Of a stretch of 43,585 nucleotides of DNA, positions 6,867-15,800 are shown in pieces. The position numbers and the translations under genes are program-made. Within the stretch, counting starts at the first letter, position 1. The number at the start of each line of letters is the position of its first letter. The notes under the pieces were generated by a model, which did no database searches, was not told the origin of the DNA, and saw only the letters and a list, made by a program, of their open reading frames with translations. Source of the stretch: a candidate division CSSED10-310 bacterium (GTDB lineage: Bacteria > CSSED10-310 > JAFGJC01); assembly GCA_016927905.1 (NCBI GenBank), contig JAFGLW010000026.1, forward strand, positions 1 through 43,585, in the 5' to 3' direction.

Positions 6867-9134
6867 ATGGGAATGATTTCCGCACCAATCCAGAATTCAA
6901 AAACGATGATCCGCGCCGCTTACGGCATGCTGGTCCTGGTGTGTATTCTCGCTTACAGCAACACGCTGCATGCGCCGTTCATCATGGACGATCTCAGTTC
7001 GATTGTGGACAATCCGAACATCCGATCCCTGTGGCCGCTGACCCGGTCCCTGTCGGCCCCGGACGAATCGACGGTGGCCGGCCGGCCGGTGGCGGCGTTC
7101 ACTCTGGCGCTCAATTACGCCGTCAGCCGGGTGGATCCGTGGAGTTACCACATTTTCAACATTTTTGTTCACATTCTGAGCGCGCTGACGATATTCGGAA
7201 TTCTCCGGTGCACCCCGGCGGCATCCAGCGAGTCTGAACCGGAGTTCGGTTCCGGATGGGCGTTGGGGGCGACCCTGCTTTGGGCTGTGCATCCGCTGCA
7301 TACCGAGACGGTGACTTATGTATCCACCCGGACCGAACTGCTGGCCGGGTTGTTTTATCTTGTCAGTCTCTATTGTCTGATCCGGGGTGTGGGGGATTCC
7401 GGAAAAACGGCCTGGCAGGCGGGTTGTGTCGCCTCGTGTTTGCTGGCCATGGGCAGCAAGGAGATGTCTGCATCGCTGCCGGTCGTATTGCTTCTTTATG
7501 ACCGGATTTTTCTGGGCGGGAGCTGGCGGGAGGTTTTCCGGCGGCGGCGGATTCTGTATGCCGCCCTGGCGGCGACCTGGCTGATCCTGGCCGGGCTGAT
7601 CGTCGGCGGTCCCCGCAGTGAAACGGTAGGTTTAGGCTTCTCGGATGTGACGCCGCTGGATTATGCCCGGACCCAGGCGGGGGTCATCTGGCATTACCTC
7701 AGGCTGGCTTTCTGGCCGGACGAACTGGTCCTGGATTATCTGGACTGGCCCATCGCCCGGTCGTTCAGCGCCGAAGTGGTTCTGGCATCCGGAGCGCTTG
7801 TGGTTCTGGCTGCAACAGCAGTGTGGCAGGCATTGAAAGGGTCCCGGATCGGATTTTTGGGGTGCTGGTTTTTCCTGATACTGGCTCCGTCGTCGAGTTT
7901 CATCCCGATCGTGTCCGAGATCGCGGCGGAACGACGGATGTATCTGCCTTTGATTGCCTTGATCGTGCTGGTGCTGGCGGGGGTGCACCGGATGGAGAAA
8001 TTCCTGCCTGAAAATCCGGGCAGGCTGCTCCGGATTGCGCTGATAGCGGTCCTTTGTATTCTACTGATCTATACAACATATCAGCGGAATCAAATTTTCG
8101 AGTCCCAATACGCCGTCTGGAAAGATGTTCTGGAAAAACGTCCCGACAATCCAAGAGCGCTGGCCAATTTTGGTGCTGTTCTCCTGGAGATGAACAGGCG
8201 TTCAGATGCTGTTCCGATGCTGGAGCGCGCGCTGAAACTCGATCCGGGATTATCGGGTGTATTTGACGGGAAAACACTGACCGGTCCGATTCCGGATGTC
8301 CGCATCAAGCGGTCGTCAGCGCGTGCCCTGGAGAATCTGGGTCTGGTCAGTCTCGAGGAGGGCGACCTGTCCCAGGCGGAGCTTCTCCTGGGTGAATGCG
8401 CCCGCCTGCAGCCGGACGACGGCGTCTGCCTGCTGAATCTGGCCAAGGTTCTGGTCTTGAAGAATGAAGTGGATCAGGCGATCCGGGAATTGCGGGAAGC
8501 GGTCCGGCTTCTGCCGGAAAACGCACTGGCGCATGCCCGGCTGGCGGGACTGATGGCGCGGAAATCTGAAATCGGGGAGGCGATCGAGCTGTCGGACCGG
8601 GCGGTCAGGCTGGCTCCGGACTCGCCGGAAGTCCGGTCCGAAGCGGGCAAAGTCTATTGGACGGCAGGCGATATCGGAACGGCGATACAACATTATACCG
8701 CCGCCGTCCGGCAGGATCCGGACCATCCGGGATATCATCTTGCGCTGGGCAGGCTGGAGGCGGCTGCCGGCCGGGACCGGACGGCACTGGACCATTATCT
8801 GAAGGCGCTTGAAATCCGGCCGAAATGGGGTGAAGCCGGCAACAGCCTGGCGATTCTGTACGCCACATCCGGTGATCCGGAGGTTCGGGATCCCGGGAAA
8901 GCCGTCCGGATCGCCCGGGAAATGTCGGTTGCGGCGGGCGACCGCCATCCGGTACTGTTGAACACCCTGGCCACAGCACTGGCATCGGCGGGGCAGCGAT
9001 CGGAAGCGCTGCAGACGATCGATATGGCGATATCAAGAGCATCGGAAGCCGGTCAGGATGCTCTCCAGGCCCAGCTTGAACAGCAGCGGGATCTGATTCG
9101 CCAGGGCTGGCCTCCGCCTGTCGCCCGACCCTAG
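6867..9134 (+). CDS. Polytopic GT-C-like glycosyltransferase with C-terminal TPR repeats (TMTC-type)
   Basis: A 755-residue integral membrane protein. The first transmembrane helix (about 15-35) is followed by an extracytoplasmic loop with an acidic pair (FIMDD, D41-D42), the usual catalytic hallmark of GT-C transferases that use lipid-linked sugar donors. About ten hydrophobic segments reach residue 410. The remaining 340 residues are tandem TPR units (patterns such as ALAHARLAGLMARKSEIGEA). This order of multispan GT-C then TPR is that of TMTC-type O-mannosyltransferases and of many uncharacterised bacterial homologues. Its neighbours are secreted proteins with long Thr/Pro linkers, so protein O-glycosylation is a reasonable but untested role. 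The start is uncertain; an internal ATG at 6906 is also possible. Confidence 0.75.
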   Translation: MGMISAPIQNSKTMIRAAYGMLVLVCILAYSNTLHAPFIMDDLSSIVDNPNIRSLWPLTRSLSAPDESTVAGRPVAAFTLALNYAVSRVDPWSYHIFNIFVHILSALTIFGILRCTPAASSESEPEFGSGWALGATLLWAVHPLHTETVTYVSTRTELLAGLFYLVSLYCLIRGVGDSGKTAWQAGCVASCLLAMGSKEMSASLPVVLLLYDRIFLGGSWREVFRRRRILYAALAATWLILAGLIVGGPRSETVGLGFSDVTPLDYARTQAGVIWHYLRLAFWPDELVLDYLDWPIARSFSAEVVLASGALVVLAATAVWQALKGSRIGFLGCWFFLILAPSSSFIPIVSEIAAERRMYLPLIALIVLVLAGVHRMEKFLPENPGRLLRIALIAVLCILLIYTTYQRNQIFESQYAVWKDVLEKRPDNPRALANFGAVLLEMNRRSDAVPMLERALKLDPGLSGVFDGKTLTGPIPDVRIKRSSARALENLGLVSLEEGDLSQAELLLGECARLQPDDGVCLLNLAKVLVLKNEVDQAIRELREAVRLLPENALAHARLAGLMARKSEIGEAIELSDRAVRLAPDSPEVRSEAGKVYWTAGDIGTAIQHYTAAVRQDPDHPGYHLALGRLEAAAGRDRTALDHYLKALEIRPKWGEAGNSLAILYATSGDPEVRDPGKAVRIAREMSVAAGDRHPVLLNTLATALASAGQRSEALQTIDMAISRASEAGQDALQAQLEQQRDLIRQGWPPPVARP

Positions 9135-9200
9135 TCAACTCCCCGTGTTTCAGTAACAATTCCGACCCGCCGATCGTATTGTATTTGTGGATGGAATCCG

Positions 9201-9715
9201 GTGAACGCAATCGATTTCATCGGGGCATTGGCGGAGGAAGATTACTCGGGTTACCCCGGATACGTCGATCTGTCCGGGCTGGTCCTGGTCCGGGTGGAGG
9301 TTTTCGGCGTGGCGGAGGATAAATCCGAACCGGTTGAGACGACCATGATCGGCTGGTTGCGCAACTGCAGAAAAAAAGATGGGAGAAAGTGGTCAAGGTC
9401 CGGGAAGCCGGTGAGCGTGTGGAAATCTTCATGAAACTAACGGATGGTTACGTGGAAGGACTGCTGGTCATGGTGATGGACGGCAGCAAGGTCACCTTCG
9501 TCAATATCGTGGGCGGGCTGGATATGAAACTTCTGGGCAGAATGGGTGCGAAGTTCGACATTCCAGATCTGGACAAGTTTCCTGTTTCTCCAGGAATTCC
9601 GGCATCGAACACGCCGTCAGATGCCGCTGATTGCCCATTTGAATTGATTGTCCGGTCCCCCGATTGCCACTCGGGTGGGATGTGCATTGACCGAAAGTAT
9701 GATGCTGCCGTCTAA
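9201..9715 (+). pseudogene. DUF4252-like protein, frameshifted and 5'-truncated remnant
   Basis: Two overlapping frames together resemble a DUF4252 protein. The first (from GTG 9201) gives LVLVRVEVFGVAEDKSEPVE. The second, open from about 9338, gives the family-typical WEKVVKVREAGERVEIFM, then the GLLVMVMDG, VNIVGGLD and KFDIPDLDKF segments, and ends at 9715. Homology switches frame near 9335-9345, which indicates a one-base shift. The N-terminal signal or lipoprotein sequence expected for this family is also missing. Members are small secreted or lipoprotein-like proteins of unknown function. A sequencing error could produce the frameshift but not the missing signal peptide. Bases 9716-9788 show nothing further. 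Confidence 0.6.
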
Positions 9716-9788
9716 CGGCATGGGGAGCAGCACGCTGAACGGGTGCCCAAAGCGCCACACATCCCGTCTAAACCCGAGTTCCACCATT

Positions 9789-9817
9789 TTGACAAAACGG
9801 TTTAATCCGGATATATG
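9789..9817 (+). promoter_or_regulatory. Promoter of pgi (leaderless)
   Basis: A perfect TTGACA (9789-9794), a 17-bp spacer and TATATG (9812-9817) stand exactly 7 nt before the ATG at 9825. No Shine-Dalgarno sequence is present. The expected transcription start coincides with the start codon, so the message should be leaderless. Confidence 0.6.
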
Positions 9818-9824
9818 ATCGGTC

Positions 9825-11411
9825 ATGAACCCGACCGAAACGACCGCCTGGAAATCCCTGTCCGAGCACCGGCGGGAGATGGAATCGGTGCACATGCGGG
9901 ATCTGTTCGCCCGAGATCCGGAGCGGTTCAAACGCTTCTCAATCTCCTTCGCGGACACCCTGTTCGATTATTCCAAGAACCGGATTACGGAAGAGACCCT
10001 GCGGTTGCTTTTTGACCTGGCCGATGAGATGGATCTGCCCGGCTGGATCGAGCGGATGTTCGCCGGGGGAAAAATCAATGTTACGGAACATCGGGCGGTC
10101 TTGCACACCGCGCTGCGCAACCTGCCTGAAAATCCTGTGTATGTGGACGGGGAGAACGTCATGCCGCGGATCGAAGCGGTGCTGGCGAAAATGCGGGATT
10201 TCACTCGATCGCTGCACCGGGGCGATCTGAGGGGATTCAGCGGTCAGGCCGTTACTGATGTGGTCAATATCGGGATTGGAGGTTCCGACCTGGGACCGCA
10301 CATGGTCACGGAAGCTTTGAAACCTTACCACCGGCGTGGGATCCGGATTCATTTCGTTTCGAATGTGGATGCGACGCATCTCATGGAGATTCTCCGGCGG
10401 ATCCGCCCGGAAACAACACTGTTCATCGTTGCATCCAAGACCTTCACAACCCAGGAAACACTCACGAATGCCCGTTCCGCCCGGAGGTGGCTGGTTGAGT
10501 TTTCGGGCAGCGAGGATGCGGTAACGCGGCATTTTGCCGCCGTGTCCGCCAATCCCGAGGCGGTCTGGAAGTTCGGGATCGATCCACACAATCGGTTCGA
10601 CATCTGGGACTGGGTGGGCGGCCGTTATTCGCTGTGGTCTGCTATCGGTCTGCCCATCGCCTGCGCGGTGGGTATGGAGGCTTTTGAAGAGTTACTGGCG
10701 GGGGCTCATGAAGTCGATGAGCATTTCCGCGGGACGCCGTTTGACCGGAACATCCCGGTCATCATGGCCATGCTGGGGATATGGTACCGTAACTTTTTCG
10801 GAGCGCCGACGCATGCTATTCTGCCGTATACTGAATACCTGCATCTTTTCCCGGCCTATCTTCAGCAACTGGATATGGAATCGAACGGGAAGAGCATCGA
10901 CCGGGACGGCAACCGGATCACCGGGTATCAGACCGGCCCGGTAATCTGGGGAAAACCCGGCACCAACGGCCAGCATGCTTTTTACCAACTGATTCACCAG
11001 GGGACGCAACCGGTCCCAGCCGATTTCATACTGACGCTGGATCCGCAGAACCCGGACGGTGATCATCACCGGATCCTGACCGCTCATTTCCTGGCCCAGA
11101 CGGAAGCCCTTCTGAAGGGTCGGAATGTGCCGGAAGCGCTCCACCGGGCGTTCGACGGCAACCGGCCGACCAATTCCATCCTGATCGACAGACTCACTCC
11201 CCGGTCTCTGGGCCGGCTGATCGCCCTGTATGAGCACAAGATATTCGTTCAGGGGATCGTATGGAACATCAACAGTTTCGATCAGTGGGGGGTGGAGCTG
11301 GGCAAGCAGCTGGCCGGAACGATCCTGGAGGAACTCCGGAGCGACACCCCGTTATCCGGTCATGACGGTTCCACGACCGGTCTGATCGATCATATTCGGC
11401 GCAAGAAGTAA
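9825..11411 (+). CDS. pgi: Glucose-6-phosphate isomerase
   Basis: A 528-residue cytoplasmic enzyme that interconverts glucose 6-phosphate and fructose 6-phosphate in glycolysis and gluconeogenesis. Full family length is present. Visible signatures include [15 protein letters not shown] (sugar-phosphate binding), the SKTFTTQET segment, the region [13 protein letters not shown] with its catalytic histidine, and [13 protein letters not shown] near the C-terminus carrying the conserved lysine. The start is set by the preceding promoter and by alignment to the usual N-terminus. The gene is monocistronic, converging on the kinase gene with only 49 bases between them. Confidence 0.96.
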   Translation: MNPTETTAWKSLSEHRREMESVHMRDLFARDPERFKRFSISFADTLFDYSKNRITEETLRLLFDLADEMDLPGWIERMFAGGKINVTEHRAVLHTALRNLPENPVYVDGENVMPRIEAVLAKMRDFTRSLHRGDLRGFSGQAVTDVVNIGIGGSDLGPHMVTEALKPYHRRGIRIHFVSNVDATHLMEILRRIRPETTLFIVASKTFTTQETLTNARSARRWLVEFSGSEDAVTRHFAAVSANPEAVWKFGIDPHNRFDIWDWVGGRYSLWSAIGLPIACAVGMEAFEELLAGAHEVDEHFRGTPFDRNIPVIMAMLGIWYRNFFGAPTHAILPYTEYLHLFPAYLQQLDMESNGKSIDRDGNRITGYQTGPVIWGKPGTNGQHAFYQLIHQGTQPVPADFILTLDPQNPDGDHHRILTAHFLAQTEALLKGRNVPEALHRAFDGNRPTNSILIDRLTPRSLGRLIALYEHKIFVQGIVWNINSFDQWGVELGKQLAGTILEELRSDTPLSGHDGSTTGLIDHIRRKK

Positions 11412-11460
11412 TCCGGGAGCGTCATCATTCATTTTTTAAGTCGTGCAATCCGAGCTGTTA

Positions 11461-12828
11461 TTAGGATATCGGGGAGAGTGACAGGTACAGCTTGATTTTC
11501 TCGATCAGCTCCGGAATGTTAAACGGTTTGGTGATGTATTCCCGGATGCCGATGGCTTTGCTGTATGCGCGGTATTCCTTCCCGTCCATGCTGGTGACCA
11601 GGAAAATGGGAATCGCGGCAGTGGCGGGATTCTTTCCCAGTAATTCGGCGGTGCGGTAACCATCCATTTTGGGCATTACCAGATCCATCAGGATCAGCGA
11701 TGGGCGCCGTTTCTGCACCTGAATCAGTGCTTCTTCTCCGTTGGATGCTGTCATGACATCCAACTGCCGCAGTTTCAGGACTTTTTCCAGCAGACCGCGG
11801 ATTCCCTTGTCGTCGTCCACGACCAGGATGAGGGGTTTGTCCGGTTTGTCTTCGGCAGCGGATCTGGAGGCCATCGATTTGAGTGCGTTCAGGAGTTCGT
11901 CTGTAGATTGAAATCGATCGTAAGGATTTTTTTCCAGGCATTTCAGAATAACGGACTCGATTTCCGGATCCAGGGATTCGTTGAGTTTCCCCGGCGCGAT
12001 CACGGGGCTGTTGATGTGTTTCAATGCCACCTCGATGGGTGTCCCTTCTTTGAACGGCACGGTACCGGTGTAGAGTTGATACATGATGATCCCCAGCGAA
12101 TAGATATCGGTTCGCTGGTCCAGGGGGTCGCCCCGGGCTTGTTCCGGAGCGAGATAATACGGGGTGCCGAGGAACCTGGAGTGGTGTGTCAGGTTGGACA
12201 TTCCCATCACCCGGGCGATGCCGAAATCCATAATGACGGGGCGGTACTGGGCATTGACCAGGATATTGGAGGGTTTCAGATCGCGGTGAACGATATTCTG
12301 TCTGTGTGCGGCCCGGAGAGCCAAAGTGATGCCGGCAATCAGGGGAATCCGGTTGTGTTCCGGCAGTGTTCCCTCCCGGATGAGTTCTGTCAGTTCCAGG
12401 CCATCGATATATTCCATGGCAATAATGTACCGGTTGTCACAGAACATGAATTCGTAAATTCCACAGACGTTGGGATGCCGGATTTTCCGGGCGAGTTTGA
12501 TTTCCCGCTTGAACCGGGCGATCATCTCCGAATCTCCGGACATGCTGTCGCGCAGGATTTTCAGTGCTACGATTTCGTCCAGATCGATATCCCGGGCCTT
12601 GAAGACGATACCCATGCCGCCTTCGCCGAGTTTTCCAAGCAGAACAAACCGTTTTCCCAGCATAAATCCGGGAGCCAGTTCGGAGCCGGTCTGTGCGGGC
12701 GGATTTTCAGAATGATCCGGAACCAGGGGATTTCCGCAACCGGAACAGAATTTCGTTCCCGGCGGATGTTCGGTCTGACAATACGGGCAATGCGGCAGGT
12801 CCGTGTCGTTCTCTGATTGCCGGTTCAT
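11461..12828 (-). CDS. Serine/threonine protein kinase with N-terminal zinc ribbon and C-terminal receiver domain
   Basis: A 455-residue soluble hybrid signalling protein. A zinc ribbon comes first (C14, C17, C28, C31). A Hanks-type kinase follows at about 60-320, with glycine loop GEGGMG (68-73), K90, HRDLKPSN (catalytic D183), DFG (201-203) and APEQ (227-230). A CheY-like receiver at about 333-450 has the acidic DDD (338-340), phosphoacceptor D382, T412 and K434. All key residues of both domains are intact. There is no transmembrane helix or PASTA domain, so it senses intracellularly or through a partner histidine kinase. No clear Shine-Dalgarno sequence precedes the ATG. A TTGATA at 12859-12864 may be its -35 element, though the -10 is poor. 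Confidence 0.9.
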   Translation of the reverse strand: MNRQSENDTDLPHCPYCQTEHPPGTKFCSGCGNPLVPDHSENPPAQTGSELAPGFMLGKRFVLLGKLGEGGMGIVFKARDIDLDEIVALKILRDSMSGDSEMIARFKREIKLARKIRHPNVCGIYEFMFCDNRYIIAMEYIDGLELTELIREGTLPEHNRIPLIAGITLALRAAHRQNIVHRDLKPSNILVNAQYRPVIMDFGIARVMGMSNLTHHSRFLGTPYYLAPEQARGDPLDQRTDIYSLGIIMYQLYTGTVPFKEGTPIEVALKHINSPVIAPGKLNESLDPEIESVILKCLEKNPYDRFQSTDELLNALKSMASRSAAEDKPDKPLILVVDDDKGIRGLLEKVLKLRQLDVMTASNGEEALIQVQKRRPSLILMDLVMPKMDGYRTAELLGKNPATAAIPIFLVTSMDGKEYRAYSKAIGIREYITKPFNIPELIEKIKLYLSLSPIS

Positions 12829-12896
12829 GATCTATTAAGTAAACCAGTTCGCCTGAAATATCAATCCTGGTTCACCTGACGGATGCCGATATCGCA

Positions 12897-15800
12897 TCAC
12901 CGGGCATGCAGGAAATGAAGGTAGGGTCGGAGGATCGTATGTTTATCAGACAGGGTGCCGTCGAAGGTTATGGAAACGATGGGAATCCCGATATCCTTTT
13001 CCACATGCCGGCATATGGCTTCGCTGATCAACCCGGGGCAGCAGAACATGGGATTGACATTGATGATGAATTTCAAATCCGGGCAGGTTTCACGCAGGTA
13101 GAATATTTTCAACAGGTTTTCCGACACTTCACCCACGTGCTGGAGTGACATATGATATTTCCCCAGGTAATGGGAGGGATTGTTCTGCAGCCTGCAATCT
13201 TCATTTTTCAAAATGGGCGCCGCCAGGGTACGGAGTCTGTGGTAGAACGCGTTCACCGCATTGAACACCAGCTTGTTTCTGATGAAACTGAAGTATTCAC
13301 CCCTCTTTTTCATTATTTCGAAATGCTGGTGAGCGGTGAGCGAAACCGCATCCACGAATGGAACCGTCACCGCTTCCGCTCCGGAACCCTCGATTTCCCG
13401 GATCAGATTCCGATTGAAAGTCTCGTTGTCCCGAACATACAGATCTCCGACAATGCCCACCTGCGGAAGCGTTTCGCGGACGAACGGCACCGCCTGGAAC
13501 GCCTTGGTTATTTCCCCGAAAGCGTCCTCCCTGGATTCGCCGTCGCAGATACACCGGCACAATTCATCCCGGGCCCGGTCTGCAAGCGCATCGACCGATT
13601 CCGGATCCGATGCTCTGGGCCGGATCCTGTGGAGAATTTTCTGGAGCAGTCCGGACAGGATATAAGCCATGTAGATGTCCGCCTGCAGACTCCAGGGCAG
13701 ATCACCCATCAGGAACCGGCTCACCATGACATCAACACGCTCCAATCCCCGGCCCATCCGATCCAGTTCCTGACGGATCAGAACCGGGTACTGGGGTAGG
13801 TTGCATGCGATGGAGCAGTCCGAGTTGATGAAGAGAGCCGTCTGGGACGGATCGAGGTTCCGGGATCGTACGGTCTCCCGGATGCCGCAGACGATCACGC
13901 TGATGGGCAGGCACTGCCCGTCGTTTATCTGAAGGCTTTCCCGGATGATTTCTGGCGACTGGAGTATGGGGACCGCCCGGATACCGGCCCGGTCGAACGC
14001 GGCCGTGATCAGCCGGGCGGTGAGTTTGTCGTATTCCGGCAGCAGATAGGTCTTGTTTTCGAGCTCGCGTTTGATCAGGACGACTGGCCGGATCCTTCCG
14101 GGTGCAGCGCCGGTATGGCTTCGGAATGTTTCCACGGCGGCTTCCAGGCGGCTGTCGTATCCTTCCCCGGCTTCGTGGTCATCGAGCTGCAGGATCAGGT
14201 AAGGTTTCCGGTAATAATCCATGATTTCCCGGAAGAAAGGCAGGATGAACGAGTCAGGGGAGCAGCGGAAGGCGGTGAGAAAGACCGGGAACAGGTTTTG
14301 GGTCTGCGCGGCGGTCTCCGCAACGCGCATTATGGTATCTGCGTAATGCCAGTGATTGTGTTGGAGGAAATCCCGTGCCGCATTCAGTTTCGATTCCTCC
14401 ACAGGAATCATATCCATGTGGAACGTTTGGATATCCATTTCAACCAGTCGTTCCGGGATGCCGTGATTGAGCGACCGGTTGAGAAAAAGGTAGGGACGGC
14501 CCAGCAGGACGACGCTGATATCGTTTCTGGCGCCCATCTGATCGCGGAAGACATTCTGCAGATCTTCTTTTCTTTCCCGGAACCATTCCCATGCGCCCAG
14601 GAACGATTCTTCGAACCGGCCGAACGGAATTCGCCGTTTCAGCAGTTTCGGCAGCTGCCGGTATATTTCACCCACTGTGATATGGATATCATCGTGAATC
14701 GTCATGACCGGAGCGATGATTTTTGCAGCCGAACCGGGCGGCAGCATGTTCAGGATGGCCGGACCGGCGTAATGGGTATAATAGCAGTAGAATTTCCGGT
14801 CGTTTTCCGAATCCACTTCCAGTATCTGGGGCATGAACACGTAATCGACTTTCTCGACCAGGCGGATCGCGTGACCGTGAAGCTCGGTCAGGGGCGCACA
14901 GAATTCGGCTTCACGCATCGCCCTGCCCAAACGGATATCCTGGCGGGAGGATTCGGAAACGGTGACAGGCATATCCAGGCTTTTGAAAAGCATTTCCCAA
15001 AAAGGCAGATACTCCGCCATGGTCAGGCTGCCGATCAGGCCGATAATGGGACTCGATCGGGACGGGGATTCCGGTATTGCCGGGCAGGATTCCCAAGAAA
15101 AGATTTCGCGGCGCATGGTCATGGCGTTGAACTCGATTCGATTCCGCAATTTCATGAAGGACAAACCAGGCCGCCGGAATGATGTCTTAGCGGTTCCCGA
15201 GCCGGAATCATTGTGTATGCGGGAGGTTCGTTTGGGCTGGGACGCCCGGGTGCGGGACACGTCGAATACTCTCCGGTGTTCCTGTAGAAGATCGAATCCC
15301 AACCGTGGTTTGCTCCGGAAACCCGCATCGTTTTCATCCCGCCCGCACAGGTATCCCCAGCCCAGTGTTTCGCCGTCCACTTCGATGGTGTTGATCTTGC
15401 AGTGATTCTTACAGTAAAGGCAGACATACTGATCGGCTGTGACGGTATCCCGGTGCAGGTGCTTCCGGAAATGGGTAACTTCCGGTATCCCGGTATCCAC
15501 CATTTTCAGGCAGACACCCATCGCGCCGGTCAAGTGGCAGAATCGGGAGACATAGATCGGTTTTCCGAGTTTCAGTTCGAATGCGCTGATCAGGGCGCCG
15601 TTTTTTGCAGTAGCGCCCTGAAAGGCGATGTGTTCCCCGATTTTATTCAGGTGGGCGACCTTGGTGAGGTAATTGTCCCGGACGGAGTGCAGGGATGCTG
15701 CCAGAAGTTCCCGGCGGGAGTATCCGAGGCTGAGGAAATGATTGATATCCCGCTCCATGAACACGGTGCAGCGGTTGCTGATCATCGGTGCTTCGACGCC

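Noticed and set aside
9716..9788. Possible RNA gene before pgi
   Set aside because: No cloverleaf or other convincing fold could be drawn, and the pgi promoter follows directly.
14115..15182. Plus-strand open frame of 355 codons inside the activase gene
   Set aside because: It has no recognisable domain or ribosome site and is fully covered by the well-supported minus-strand activase.
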